From the NCBI RefSeq assembly GCF_000003815.2, contig NC_049983.1, forward strand, positions 4,040,706 through 4,104,705: a stretch of 64,000 nt of DNA, written 5' to 3'. The position numbers were made by a program, and so were the translations under genes. Below, in pieces: positions 1-11,300 of this stretch. The notes beneath the pieces were generated by a model. The model had not been told where the DNA came from. It searched no databases and saw only the letters and a list, made by a program, of their open reading frames with translations. The number at the start of each line of letters is the position of its first letter. The first letter of the stretch is position 1. Origin of the DNA: Branchiostoma floridae. Lineage: Eukaryota; Chordata; Leptocardii; Amphioxiformes; Branchiostomatidae.

Positions 1-3000
1 TCCACCTGACGCCAAAAATTTGAAGTTACACAACAGTCCCAAAAAAGGTGGACGACTGTTTCTTCTTCCTCGTTACAGAGGTTACATAATGGGGAGTCTA
101 TCAAACCCCATAAATATAATATTTTATTGCAAGGTAAAAATTTGAATAATAATTTATATTGAAATATTCGAGTATATGAATCAATCGAAAGTTTATAAGG
201 TAAACTATATATATTTTGCCATGGTAGTGGGGTGTCAAAATATTCTTCCCATGAAAGTTTAATTCTTTCAGATGAGCCCCATAGACTGGCTTCGTTCATG
301 AAGAATTGATACAGACACTTATTAATATTACAGTTACGAAGCCAGCCTATGTTTCTACATACAGGAAGACAGACACCCAAACTTGGAGAATTCAATTTCA
401 GCTTAGCCTTCCAAAAAGGGGGAATAGCAGACATAAGTTGATTATATTTGAATTCAGGACACACTACTCCAAATTTTGTAACAAAATCAACATATGATAA
501 GAAGCTGTTTTCAGCGTCTAACATGTCGTTTACAAATATGACCCCCCTACTAAGAAATACCTGTGAAAAGAAAGGCTTACCACTGATAGTTATATTTGAA
601 TTTAGATGCAGAAGCTGCTGCTTCACCTCAACCGCCTCCTCAGGTGGCCTAAGTTGGTACTTCAACCATGCTTGTATAACATGGGTAAAGAATGTACTTA
701 AAGGGGATATTTTACCTAAAAGAGATTCAAAATCCTTTTTGTTAAGTTGCGCAAAGGGAAACAAGTCAGTACGAAAGATGGAATTTGATAAAAGAATTAG
801 CTTAGAGCAAAACCATTCCTTATTTAAATATAGTTTGGGTAGCCAAGAAGCTTTTAAAGTAAAATCTACGGCCCGAAAGTTTCTTAATTTCAGGCCTCCC
901 TGATCAAGAACGGCGTACAAAGTTTTTCTTTTAACCCTCTCAGGTCCATCTCCCCATAGAAATTTAAATATTTTTTTCTCATATCGATCAAAGAAGTCAG
1001 AGGGAGGTGTCGGGAGAGAAGTCAATAGAAAAATAATTTGCGGGACGATTAAAGTATTAACCAAGATAATTTTTCCCATAAGGGTTAAGGATTTAGATTT
1101 CCATAACATTAGAATCTTGTCTATTTTTTCGAATTTTCTATCAAAATTACTATGAACAATGTCGGACATATGTCTCGGAATATGAATTCCAAGAATGTCA
1201 ACGGGGCCATCTGTCCAAAGTATTGGGAAAGAACAAGGTAAGTAGAAGTTTGTACCGCTTAAAGATCCAATCCGTAATATTCTACATTTATCAAAATTTG
1301 AGCGTAAACCAGATAGAAGGTTAAAAATCTCCAAATCCTTAACCAACGCGTATAGAGAGCCAAGTTCGGGAGCAAGGGGAAAACTAGAGTCGTCCGCGTA
1401 CTGGGAGACTTTAGATGTAATTCCAAAAGTGTCTAAACCTTTGATTTCTATATTATTTCTAATTTTACTAGCAAGCAATTCAACTCCTAATATAAAAAGA
1501 TACGGAGATAAAGGACAACCTTGTCGGACCCCACGGGACAGGTTAAAGGGCTTGGAAATATAACCATAATTAATAATTTTACTAGAGATGTCACTATAAA
1601 GAATTTTAATCCATGTTATAAAAGAGTCTCCAAAACCAAAGTATCTAAGTGCTTTAACAATAAATTCTACTCTGATGGTGTCGAAGGCTTTTTCGAAGTC
1701 TGCCAGGAAAATTAAACCAGGTAATTTGTTTTTCTCATAATATTCCATAATTTCTAAAATTCTCCGTATGTTATCGCTAATACATCGCCCCTGCAGGAAA
1801 CCAGTTTGATCATAAGATATTAAATTTGAGATAACATTTTTTATGCGAAGGGCGAGGCATTTGGATAACACACGTGTATCACAGTTAAGGAGGGTAATAG
1901 GGCGCCAATTCTTTATATATGAAGGGTCTTTGTCCTGTCCCGATGGGTCTTGTTTAAGTAACAAAGAGATCAAACCTTCTTTTTGAGCACCAGTTAACTG
2001 TTTTTCACTGAAAGAAAAATTAAAACACTCAAGCATAGGCTGCTTTAAACAATTAAAGAAAACTTTATAAAATTCTACTGAAAGGCCGTCAAGACCAGGA
2101 GCTTTCCCCGAGGGGAAAGAGTTAATTGCATCCTTCAGTTCCCCCTCAGTAATCAGACCCTCACACCCCCCACGCTGCTCAGGAGACAAAGACACACGAT
2201 TAGATGTCGGGAAAAAGGGTTCAAAAACATCGTCGTCCACCGACATGGGCGGCTCCTCAAATGAATAAAGATTTTGATAGAAATTAGCTTGCTCCTCAAG
2301 AACATGCAGCGGATTAGTTTTGACCTGACCATCTGTCGTGACAAATCTAAACATATTCTTCCTGGCCTTATCCCTAGTAACTAAATTCATAAAAAATTTC
2401 GTGCATTTCTCCCCTTGCTCCATCCACTTGGCTCTCCTACTGGCAATCATATTATTAGATTTTATTTGATACAAAATTTCTAAATCATGTTTCTTTTCTT
2501 GTAACTTATCAAAAGTTGTTGAATTTGGAACAGAGTCTAACTCTACTTGCAGTCTACAGATTTCATTAACTAGAGAATTTTCCGCTTTTTTACGTTGTTT
2601 GTATTTCCAAGAAGAATATTTAATGATGTGTCCACGAACACAACATTTAAAAGAGTCCCAGACAATATGAGGATTTGCAGAACCCTTATTACAAAGGAAA
2701 AAATATTTTATGAAGTCTGAGGTTTCTCTAACAAATACTGGATCACTTAACAAATCTTGGTTAAGTCGCCAGAAACCTTGACCCCTGGGTATTGGTGAGG
2801 TGATAAGTGAAATTCCAATAAGGGAATGATCAGATCTAAAACTATCTTCTATCTTAACGTATTGTACGGAAGACACTAGAGAGAAAGATATTAAAAAGTA
2901 ATCAATGCGGCTGGCCTGAAAACGACGTCTCCAAGTGTATCTCCTTTCGTTAGCATTCTTATGTCTATAAATGTCTATTAAATCGAGATTTGCGCAAAAA

Positions 3001-3521
3001 GAGTTAATTGCCTGAAGACATTTAGGATGGTAGCTAGAAAATCGATGCCCGGTTCTGTCCATGTCTGAACTTAAAACAGTATTAAAGTCTCCTACAGCAA
3101 TAAAGGATGATCCAGGATCTATGCAACTTTGTAAAGTAGTTTCCAAATTTGTAAAAATAGAAGGGTCGTCCGAATTAGGGCCATAAATATTGATTATGCA
3201 GAAACGTGTAGACTCTAACGAAACATCCAACAAAATCCACCGACCGGAGTTGTCACTCAAGGTCTGATGGACAGTATAGGAAATATTTGCCTTAAATAAG
3301 ATCATTACACCTCTGCTGTTGCTTAAACCATGATTGAAGAAAATGTCTCCCCCCCATTCGGACCGCCATTCTGTTTCCACTGCTTGTGTGGAGTGGGTCT
3401 CTTGTAAACAATACATTTTGTAAGATTTGTCTTTTAACCAAGTAAAAACTTCATTTCGCTTCCTGCGGTCTCCCAGTCCATTGCAATTGTAACTACAGAT
3501 TTCTACCTTAGGCTGTGTCAT
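1..3521 (-). CDS. L1/Tx1-like LINE ORF2 (endonuclease-reverse transcriptase), open at left window edge
   Basis: ORF2 of a non-LTR retrotransposon, which nicks target DNA and reverse-transcribes the element RNA at the nick. I followed the frame from the ATG at 3521 down to base 3 and met no stop in about 1,173 codons. Domains in order: APE-type endonuclease, residues 1 to ~235, with QETH (catalytic Glu ~41), GDFNT (~144-148) and SDHS (Asp/His ~231-232); reverse transcriptase with RGVRQGCPLSPY (~660-672) and the active-site box YADD (bases 1389-1400, ~708-711); then a Cys/His knuckle near the C-terminus (LCNLC followed by ETVVHLFW, bases ~25-85), as in the zf-RVT domain of plant L1 and Tx1-like elements. 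Only the last residues, the 3' UTR and the tail lie outside the window. No frameshift or stop is visible, so the copy may be young and coding-competent. Family placement is inference from motifs. Confidence 0.93.
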   Translation of the reverse strand, partial: MTQPKVEICSYNCNGLGDRRKRNEVFTWLKDKSYKMYCLQETHSTQAVETEWRSEWGGDIFFNHGLSNSRGVMILFKANISYTVHQTLSDNSGRWILLDVSLESTRFCIINIYGPNSDDPSIFTNLETTLQSCIDPGSSFIAVGDFNTVLSSDMDRTGHRFSSYHPKCLQAINSFCANLDLIDIYRHKNANERRYTWRRRFQASRIDYFLISFSLVSSVQYVKIEDSFRSDHSLIGISLITSPIPRGQGFWRLNQDLLSDPVFVRETSDFIKYFFLCNKGSANPHIVWDSFKCCVRGHIIKYSSWKYKQRKKAENSLVNEICRLQVELDSVPNSTTFDKLQEKKHDLEILYQIKSNNMIASRRAKWMEQGEKCTKFFMNLVTRDKARKNMFRFVTTDGQVKTNPLHVLEEQANFYQNLYSFEEPPMSVDDDVFEPFFPTSNRVSLSPEQRGGCEGLITEGELKDAINSFPSGKAPGLDGLSVEFYKVFFNCLKQPMLECFNFSFSEKQLTGAQKEGLISLLLKQDPSGQDKDPSYIKNWRPITLLNCDTRVLSKCLALRIKNVISNLISYDQTGFLQGRCISDNIRRILEIMEYYEKNKLPGLIFLADFEKAFDTIRVEFIVKALRYFGFGDSFITWIKILYSDISSKIINYGYISKPFNLSRGVRQGCPLSPYLFILGVELLASKIRNNIEIKGLDTFGITSKVSQYADDSSFPLAPELGSLYALVKDLEIFNLLSGLRSNFDKCRILRIGSLSGTNFYLPCSFPILWTDGPVDILGIHIPRHMSDIVHSNFDRKFEKIDKILMLWKSKSLTLMGKIILVNTLIVPQIIFLLTSLPTPPSDFFDRYEKKIFKFLWGDGPERVKRKTLYAVLDQGGLKLRNFRAVDFTLKASWLPKLYLNKEWFCSKLILLSNSIFRTDLFPFAQLNKKDFESLLGKISPLSTFFTHVIQAWLKYQLRPPEEAVEVKQQLLHLNSNITISGKPFFSQVFLSRGVIFVNDMLDAENSFLSYVDFVTKFGVVCPEFKYNQLMSAIPPFWKAKLKLNSPSLGVCLPVCRNIGWLRNCNINKCLYQFFMNEASLWGSSERIKLSWEEYFDTPLPWQNIYSLPYKLSIDSYTRIFQYKLLFKFLPCNKILYLWGLIDSPLCNLCNEEEETVVHLFWDCCVTSNFWRQV

Positions 3522-4509
3522 GAAATAGGTACATGAATAATAAATGTTTTATAAAGATCAAAAAAGGAGTGGAGTCCGCAGGAAGCAAGAATTAAAGTTT
3601 GACAACAATGCGAAATATTTATATTGTATCTACTGGGCAATGAGGGTTTTTCATAGTTAACAGTACTGTAAAGAACACATTTGCATTTGAGAAAACAGGA
3701 ACATAGAAAAACATGCCATGCACATAACCAAACATGCTCTAAAAAAGCACGCATATTTCTACTACAAAGCAACTCAAACAATGGTCGACTAATCCTTAAT
3801 CATTTTCCTCAAATACAGGATTCCAACAAAATAATCATTGACATTGACATTGACTGTAGTTTCACAGACATAAAAATTTACTTTACTGTACCAGTGTTTA
3901 TTTGCTGGTATGCAGAAAAAAAAAGACGATACTATCTCAGCAAAAAGTTCCAACAAAAAGAAAAATAAGCTGGCATTTCCTCTCAACATAAAATAAGAAT
4001 AATAAAAATAAAACATGTCTAAGGAGTTGCCATTAATAACAAATCTGTTTTTGCCATACTACGAGTGAGAAATACACAACTGACTTTTAATTCAGAGGAA
4101 AAAGCAACTACCTGGTACTTTTGAAACTACATTGTATATTATATACATACATTTTTTAAACTTTAGCATATCAATGACTTTAGTCTTACACTATTTAAAC
4201 ATTTCCGCATACAAAACAATCCAATAACAGCAACAAGAGAGAAAAGAAAGTAGGAACTAAGGTATAATTAATCAAGTCATCTATCTTGTTGCTAAAATGC
4301 AGAGCAAAAAAAAGGAACAAAACTAAGGGAGAAGTCATGCGGATTCAGCCTCCATCCTACTCAGAGAAAACAACAACAGCAACCAAAGGTCTCAACATTT
4401 TCTTCCATGTGAAAAAACACCGGATTAATTACAAACAGAATTCATTCACCCGTGTCTATCAGACTCAGAACGCAAAGCGGGGAAAAAACAACCGGAGATA
4501 GAACAAAAA
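3522..4509 (-). other. Spacer between LINE ORF1 and ORF2
   Basis: About 1 kb of AT-rich sequence without a convincing reading frame on either strand. It lies between the ORF1 stop and the ORF2 start of the leftward LINE. This is long for an inter-ORF spacer, and how ORF2 would be translated from it is not obvious from the sequence. Short open frames here carry no recognisable domain. Confidence 0.6.
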
Positions 4510-5322
4510 TCAGGGACAGTCCATCTCTTGAGCCAAAGGTCCGAAAACATTAGTTTTTTTCACGTCCGGCTGTTGTTCTGGAGACCTGGAAGCTTGGCGT
4601 TTAGCGAAGGTCTTCCTTCGCTGTACCACAAACTCCCCCGTTGTGTCGCCTGCCACGCCCTGCTCCAGGTCCTCCTGGCATGTCAACAACACCCGGCGAT
4701 CCCCACGTGTCGCCCAGATTCTTCCCTCGATCGTTACCCAAACAGCTGACAGGGGATTGTTATCACCTCCATTAGTAATCAACTGTTTTGCTTGGTGGAA
4801 AAGCGCCCTACTAGCTGGTGACAAATCGGGACGAATGGAGATGAAAGAACCTTCGCCGTTCTTCTTCCCTTTGAGAGCCTTTCTTGCCTCATAGACCTTC
4901 CTTTTGGCTAAGAAAGTTGCGAACTTAACTATGAGGTGTCGGTTTTTCCCTTTTCCGCCCAAATAGTGGATGTTGTCAATTTCCCCCGGCAAAATGTTCA
5001 CCTGTAGATACTCCTTGACAAATTCAACGAATTTGTTTGGGAGGTCTTTCTGATCGTAAGTGTCTGGGAAGCCCCAAACACGTAAACAGTTCTTCCTAGA
5101 ATACTGCTCGCTATGGAACTGGCGTGCTTCCAGTGATTCGATCTTCCCCTGGAGATTCTTTATCAGTTCATCTTGAGATTTGATTTTTTCTTCGTGACAA
5201 CAGAGAATATCCCCCATCTTTTTCATGTCGTTTTTCATTTCGTCGAATTTCCCGTTCAGTTTGGTGAAGTTTGTTGCGTTTTCAGCTTTGAGTTCATCTA
5301 ATTTTATCAATAAAGCCTCCAT
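4510..5322 (-). CDS. L1-like LINE ORF1 (coiled coil plus RRM nucleic-acid-binding protein)
   Basis: ORF1 of the same leftward LINE, 270 residues. The family protein binds element RNA as a coiled-coil multimer and acts as a chaperone in retrotransposition. Visible: an N-terminal heptad-like, Leu/Lys/Glu-rich coiled coil (residues ~1-75, LIKLDELKAENATNFTKLNG onward); an RRM-like domain starting at NCLRVWGFPD and running through NRHLIVKFATFLAKRKVYEA; a C-terminal domain with the ISIRPDLSPASR segment typical of L1 ORF1; and a basic tail with FAKRQASRSPEQQP. The frame is intact. It lies upstream of ORF2 on the same strand and is transcribed in the same direction, which supports one full-length element. 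The ATG is the first in frame and precedes the coiled coil directly. Confidence 0.9.
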   Translation of the reverse strand: MEALLIKLDELKAENATNFTKLNGKFDEMKNDMKKMGDILCCHEEKIKSQDELIKNLQGKIESLEARQFHSEQYSRKNCLRVWGFPDTYDQKDLPNKFVEFVKEYLQVNILPGEIDNIHYLGGKGKNRHLIVKFATFLAKRKVYEARKALKGKKNGEGSFISIRPDLSPASRALFHQAKQLITNGGDNNPLSAVWVTIEGRIWATRGDRRVLLTCQEDLEQGVAGDTTGEFVVQRRKTFAKRQASRSPEQQPDVKKTNVFGPLAQEMDCP

Positions 5323-5763
5323 GTTTACTATCGTTCAGTTTATAGAGGAGTGAGAATAATAAATCAAGTACTCACGACCATTGACGTTGCACTGTAGTAC
5401 TAGTTTAGAACATGTTTTAAACAATTTAGTTGTCCGGTCACGGCAAACCTAGATCTTGAATGTTGATGCGCCAAAACTTAAATGTTGTCTCGTGCGCCAC
5501 CTGGTCAGCCACAGTAATTGCGAGAGGGTGGGGGGTCACTCTGGAACAGACAAATAGCAAACCCGGCAGCAAAACTGTGTCCAAAAAGGAATGGACAAGA
5601 GATGATGTAGTGGTAATATAACTGTAACAGGTCCAAACTCTGAAAAGAAACTTACCGGCGGGGGCTCCAAAAATGGAGCCCGCTGCGGTGAAATCGCTTG
5701 CTAAGACCTAGTCTGGAGGCTGCACAATGGCCCTCCCCATTCGATCCTTTCGAGGGCAAATTT
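5323..5763 (-). other. Probable 5' UTR of the LINE, with a GC-rich hairpin and a splice-like block
   Basis: No coding domain is recognised. At 5658-5683 a GC-rich inverted repeat reads GGGCTCC, six-base loop, GGAGCCC. On the minus strand the block 5653-5717 is flanked by an acceptor-like TTGTGCAG and a good donor, GCCG followed by GTAAGTTTC. It could be a short noncoding exon of a LINE transcript or of a host gene, but only one phase is open and the block is not a multiple of three. I treat it as noncoding. Confidence 0.3.
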
Positions 5764-5863
5764 NNNNNNNNNNNNNNNNNNNNNNNNNNNNNNNNNNNNN
5801 NNNNNNNNNNNNNNNNNNNNNNNNNNNNNNNNNNNNNNNNNNNNNNNNNNNNNNNNNNNNNNN
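5764..5863. other. Assembly gap (100 N)
   Basis: Exactly 100 unknown bases, the usual placeholder for a gap of unknown size. Spurious open frames run across it and should be ignored. Confidence 0.98.
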
Positions 5864-7080
5864 GTCAGCAAAATGAGTTCTTCTCTGCAAAAAAAGGGTC
5901 GTAGAAGATGGAATAGACACTCATCTGCAACACTTCACCTCGATTGACGATCGATGGCAAACAAAAAGTACTTAAAAACTGAAGTTTGCAACCCCCAATA
6001 TGGGAGAGCCTTTCAACCGTGACCGGACCTGGAAGCGCCCTCTTGCGAAAGAATCGCTTTCTTGCATGAAGATTAAGGTTTTTGTGCCTGCAATACCATT
6101 CTGTCTTCAAGACTAAATTTCTTGCAACTACAAATCTAGAATCATTTTCGTATACTAAGATTAACATTCTTATATAAAGAGTACAAACAACTCAATGTTG
6201 ACACTTTGGCAGTTATGTCAATACATGCCAATCATGTTTATTATCAATATGGTTCATAGAAGTTTTGTGGTGTTTTCCTCTATTACTCATTCAAAAGATT
6301 TTTAAAAAACAACGATTTGGTATCTACACTTGCTTACTGACATTGACTTTTCCTGATACAGTACCGTGCAGCCAACTATAACTAATTGTCCTTATAAAAT
6401 CATTAGAGCTACAATGTTGTCATTGTTGTAATTAAAATGAGGACTTCTTCTTGTTAAAGGCTTTTCCAAAGTTGAGATGGGAACATCCTCTTTGTAGCAG
6501 CAGGTTACTGAGCCTAGAACAACACACAAAGACCATGAATGATCATCAATCCTTATATCGCCCCCCTCCCCCTGTAAAGGCCAACATCTCTATACATACA
6601 TTTACTTCCTTGCGAATATTATAGTCAATTCATAGTATTGTGCAGAATCTCATGCACTTTATTTACATATTCTGTAATTACTGTTTGGATTTATGATATA
6701 CATCTACAGAAATAGTAGCTTTGGAAAACGTATTCCAAGTAAGATGGCTAACATACCTGCATGGGGGAGGGGGGCATCCGGCTTGGCCTTGGCTTCAGTA
6801 GCATTTTGGAACTCTTAAAAAGCTAGCCACGTTGTATGCAAGGTCCCACATGATGCAGAAAATCGTCTTTACGAAACACAACATATTTGTTCCCTGTCAA
6901 TGTAAGAACTAATGGACATCTGAGGCAAAAAACTACAGAGCTGGAGCACTGTGACTTGAAACTGTCACTCCCGGTTCAAAATAGCAGCAAAGGATGATGG
7001 GAGTAATTTCCCATGATCCTTAGCAAAAGGAAGATTCTTATTGCAAGAAAATCTTTCTTAAACTCTCGTATTGGGAAAAC
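5864..7080. other. AT-rich noncoding stretch with one short hairpin
   Basis: No exon with matching splice sites or recognisable domain was found on either strand. The one structured spot is 6991-7020: two 12-bp arms (AGGATGATGGGA and TCCCATGATCCT, one mismatch) around a six-base loop. It may be the remnant of a short inverted-repeat element. Confidence 0.5.
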
Positions 7081-7970
7081 AAAAGAAAATCGATGATAGT
7101 TCTAAATTAATTTTCTTATCTTGATGCTCCAATTGTTTAAACGTAGTGTTGTCGAGAATATAAGGAGAAAATTATACTTTGATTGTTTTCATTAAATATC
7201 ATAAAGAAAAACAAAAATCTTCTTTCTTAAATTTTCTTGATAAGATTAGGAAACATAATAACATTCAAGAATTTTATGCTAGTCATAGCTTGTTTCATAA
7301 TTTCTTGCTTTTCTTATTAGTATTCAGTCAAGTGAGTTCAGAAAATATGCTAATATCTAATCTTACATATAATCAAGAAAAACAAGAAGCGTCTTTCTTA
7401 AACTTTATGGATAAAGATAACAAGAACCTTTAAGAATTTAATGCTAGTTATAAGTTGTTTGGCAATTTTTTGATTTTCTTTTTCTTCTTTTCTTTCTTGA
7501 ACAGTATTTGGTTAAGAAAGTGATAAAAAACTATTGCATTTTCTTAAGTTAAAGCATGAAAACCAAGAATTACGTTTCTCAGGCTTTCTACATTGAGACA
7601 ACAAGAAAGTTCAAGAATGTTATTCTGGTAAAAACAAATCCTAAAGAAAAAACTGGCATGTGGCAAGAATAATAATCTTCAGGATAGATTCTGCAATATT
7701 TTCCATTTGAACAAACAAGAAGAAAATCTTGTGTAAAGCTTGGTAAAGAAAGTTTTACTTTAATTTCTTGAACATTCTTGCTCACTGATCATTATATCAG
7801 AAATATTTTCTTTAGTTAAGATAAACAAGAATAAAAATCTTTGTGTAGGAATTAGCAAACAAAGGTTTTACGGGAGGTTTCTTGATTTTTCTCAACCTTT
7901 CTTTCTACAAGAAACTTTTTCTCTTTGTAAGAAAAAACAAGAAAACGAGAAAAATAAGAAAAAAGATTTT
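7080..7970. repeat. Degenerate AT-rich tandem repeat
   Basis: A block rich in CAAGAA and TTTCTTAA words. Two copies can be aligned by eye with a spacing of about 170-180 bp: 7191-7340 and 7365-7510 share AAAACAA..TCTTTCTTAAA, then CAAGAATTT.ATGCTAGT, then a TTTCTTG-rich end. Further, more decayed partial copies follow near 7560-7640, 7700-7770 and 7815-7890. Function unknown. It may be a satellite-like array or repeated decay of one element. Confidence 0.6.
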
Positions 7971-7980
7971 TTGTAGTGTA

Positions 7981-8005
7981 TGTAGGTAGGTAGGTAGGTA
8001 GGTAG
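7981..8005. repeat. (TAGG)n microsatellite
   Basis: Six near-perfect tandem copies of the tetranucleotide GTAG/TAGG. Confidence 0.9.
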
Positions 8006-8227
8006 ATGAGGTATGTCACTTTGAAATGTTTTATGTAGACTACGTAGCAAAATATTGAATACACCGTATAAGCTTGTACGATTACAAACCATCCTCCTAT
8101 ATCATACAGTAAATTACAATTTCATACCAAAAATTCTACTATAACTAAAGATAGAGTGAGGAGTAGTTGACTTTATCTAAAGGATACCGACAAGACTGGG
8201 TAATTACGTCAGTAAAGGGAGGGGGAC

Positions 8228-8327
8228 NNNNNNNNNNNNNNNNNNNNNNNNNNNNNNNNNNNNNNNNNNNNNNNNNNNNNNNNNNNNNNNNNNNNNNNNN
8301 NNNNNNNNNNNNNNNNNNNNNNNNNNN
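8228..8327. other. Assembly gap (100 N) cutting gene A
   Basis: The gap begins within the last visible EGF exon of gene A, immediately after its final Cys codon. The donor and any further 3' exons of the gene are therefore missing here. Confidence 0.98.
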
Positions 8328-11300
8328 TCACATGTCCATCCATCAGCATTGAGAAGGTAGCCAGTATTGCAGGAACACTGAAAACTCCCCTCTGTGTTGG
8401 TGCAGATGTGATCACAGCCGCCATTTTCTTCCACGCATTCATCGATGTCTGAAACAGAGAGAAAGAAACGTCAGATAATTAATTACCAAACCTTCCAGCG
8501 GTGAATGCATGTTTACTATGAGATTTATTGTTTGGACATTTCTATTCTAATGAGTAGCGTATTATTGAACTTACCGACACAATTGCTGTTTTCATTTGAG
8601 GTGTATCCGGCATAGCAAGAGCACTGGAATTCCCGGTTTGTATATGTGCAGACCTGATCGCACTCAGCGCATTCCTCTGTAAAGAAAATGTTGATATTAA
8701 CACGTAGTGCAAAGTATTCAACTAACCAACAAAAACATACTGGCGAAGTGTCATGAACAGCGAGGTGCAGTCAATCTTATATGTTAATTCATTGTCATTG
8801 CCTTTGAATTAGCCTGTCTAAATAATCAAAGTGATGACATAGATTTTATATCTCGACACGTAATTCAGCAATCAATTATTATGTAGATTGCGTATATAAT
8901 CGTAATGGTTTGCCAGAAGTTACGTGCAAGGAATTATAGACATAAAAATTATTTTACAATTACAGAAAAACGCAATGCAGCTGTGATGAAACAGAATAAA
9001 AGAAATGTATAATTTACCCGTGTCGATGTAAATGACCATGCGATCAGCTTTTCCAACATTAGCTGAAAAGGTAAAAAAAGCTTATGGAACAATTGTAATA
9101 AATAGTTCACCAATTACAATAATTGTGTGTGTGTGTATATACATAATTTACATTACATGCATGAGGTATACATCAATATACAATATACGTCTATATATAA
9201 ATTTATATGATATAAATCACGTATAAAAAGAAAATAGCAGCTTGTGTTATTTTTCGAGCGAATGATTGAAAATGTGGTTAACTGAAGCATATTTACTCAT
9301 GTTAGTTCACCTACATGTCTTTTATTTCCATATATATTTACAATTTCTTTTGTTTAATCGACCTATTTAAATGGTTCAATGTTAAAAAAGGTAGAGCTTT
9401 ATGTAAGCACAAGCTTCTGGCCTTTCTTGTACTGTTACATTCATTTACATTCTATTTTAATGTATTTATCATGTTGGAGTTTTTTTATTTATTTTCATGA
9501 ATATTGAAGTTTTCAAATAGATATTTATTAAAAAGTTTATTCAAAAAGAAAACGGGATTATTCAAAAGTATCACTTACCGTCGTTCCAGTTGACGTACGT
9601 AGTTGTAGGAGAAAACAGAATGTATGGGCGCTGGTTTGAAGATGTCTGCTCCCACGTGCAGGCGGTTCCCTCGGCCAACACAAGCCAACCAAAGTCAAGG
9701 GGACAGCCAGCGTAGCTTCTGCTGATGAAAAAAGTTCTGCATCGACAATGCAAAAGGAAATGTGTTGGCATTTAAGTGGGTAAATACTCGCACTATTTAC
9801 CTGTAAATAATCTGAAAAGAAAGTGGGTACAAAGTTTCACGTTGTAAGGTGTATGTTTAAGATATATGGATGATATGCGCAGGCAAATGAATTTTTATCC
9901 GTTACCAAACAAATGCATATGTTTCAACCATACTCTAAATTGTACAAAGCATCTGTGTGACGGGCAGATAAATGTCATGGGTTGCAAAGAAATACAGCGG
10001 CTACTACTAGTATATAAAGCCGTAGGATGCCAAATCAGTACCAAAATCAAAATGGAAGCTGTAAAAGAACAAATATCAATTATCTATTGTTCGGTAAACC
10101 ATACAATACTCTCCAGGCAGAGGTTAGGCTTTCTATTTTGCACTCTTGATGTCTCGTGTCCTCAAAAAAGAGTAATTTCTGAAGTAAGTGAAAGAAAATG
10201 AAGAAGAAAAAATAAAAAATAAACGGCCAGAGCCTAACCTCTGCTTGGAGAGTAACTATACATCGTGTGCTCCGTTATTTGCTCAGCCTGCTCGACGCTA
10301 GTTTTTCATGTATTTGATCGCACGCTTGCACCATTTGTTGCGTTCCCAGAATGTGTCATTCATATAATGAATCAACATAGCAGTTTACATGTTTTCTATT
10401 ATATTCAATGTATAATATTTTTGTATATAAGTGCTGCCTTTACCATAACACAGGTTTCTTGAGAGCGGCACCACTGTGTAATGTATTCCCTTTTTGTTGC
10501 AATAATTCATTTTTTTGTTGTAATAAAAAACTAATATAGTCAAAACATGCATTGTGAGGGGGAAAGAGTTACCGTAAGTGGATATCATGTCCTGCGATCG
10601 AAAAGAAGTTATTAGGCTCAGTATGAACGTCGTTCCAAGGAGATGACACCAGACGCGCCAGGGAGAACCAGTTGTACTTGTCTGTGTTTTCTCCGTTGAA
10701 TATCAACTCTACATCTCCAGTGGAGGCCTCCAGCACGATCTTCACCTGATAACGATAACGATAAACGTTAAGTTGTGTGCAGTTGTAACATTTACTCTCA
10801 ACTAGACACTAGTTATATATTCCAAATGCGAATGAAACAAGTTAATCTACTACATGTAACATAGTCTAGCAAAATCTGTTGACTTAAGAGGAAATGTCTG
10901 TTAGAATACGACAATGCTGGCAGGGGTAAAAAATGGTCGATTTGGCTCATATTTGCACAGTGATATAGTAAATGGCCCTAAGCCCTTCAAAAAGTTTCTT
11001 TCTGCACGGAAAAATGAAAATATATACTACTCATGAGCTCAGTCACCCATGAAATAATAAACAAAAAAATTAGATATTCCAATCTCAAGAGGACACATGT
11101 CTCTACCTTTGTGCCAAATTTCAACTCATTCAATTAAGAAATGAGTCTGTTCTGAAACCACTTGCATTACTTTCTGACTCACCAGATTGGCATGTTTGCC
11201 AATAGAGGTTTGCATGACTTTTTTTGTGTTCCTATTGTATGGTTCAGAAACTTCCAAAATGGCAAGTCAATAAGGGGTCAGACCAATAGTATGATTATAA

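Larger units (their letters stand above)
1..5763 (-). mobile_element. L1/Tx1-like non-LTR retrotransposon, apparently intact, 3' end outside window
   Basis: The ORF1-spacer-ORF2 order on the minus strand marks one LINE. Its 5' end should lie between 5323 and the gap at 5764, but I cannot place it because no target-site duplication can be seen without the 3' end. Both frames are open, so the copy has no visible coding damage. Gene A starts being readable only to the right of the next gap, so this element may lie in or beyond its 3' part. Confidence 0.85.

Noticed and set aside
448-903. A 151-codon plus-strand frame
   Set aside because: It lies antisense to the intact LINE ORF2, which carries clear reverse-transcriptase motifs on the other strand.
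5700-5920. Frames spanning the N runs here, at 8167-8442 and at 12687-13069
   Set aside because: They are open only because the 100-N gaps contain no stops. The real EGF exon next to the second gap is annotated separately.
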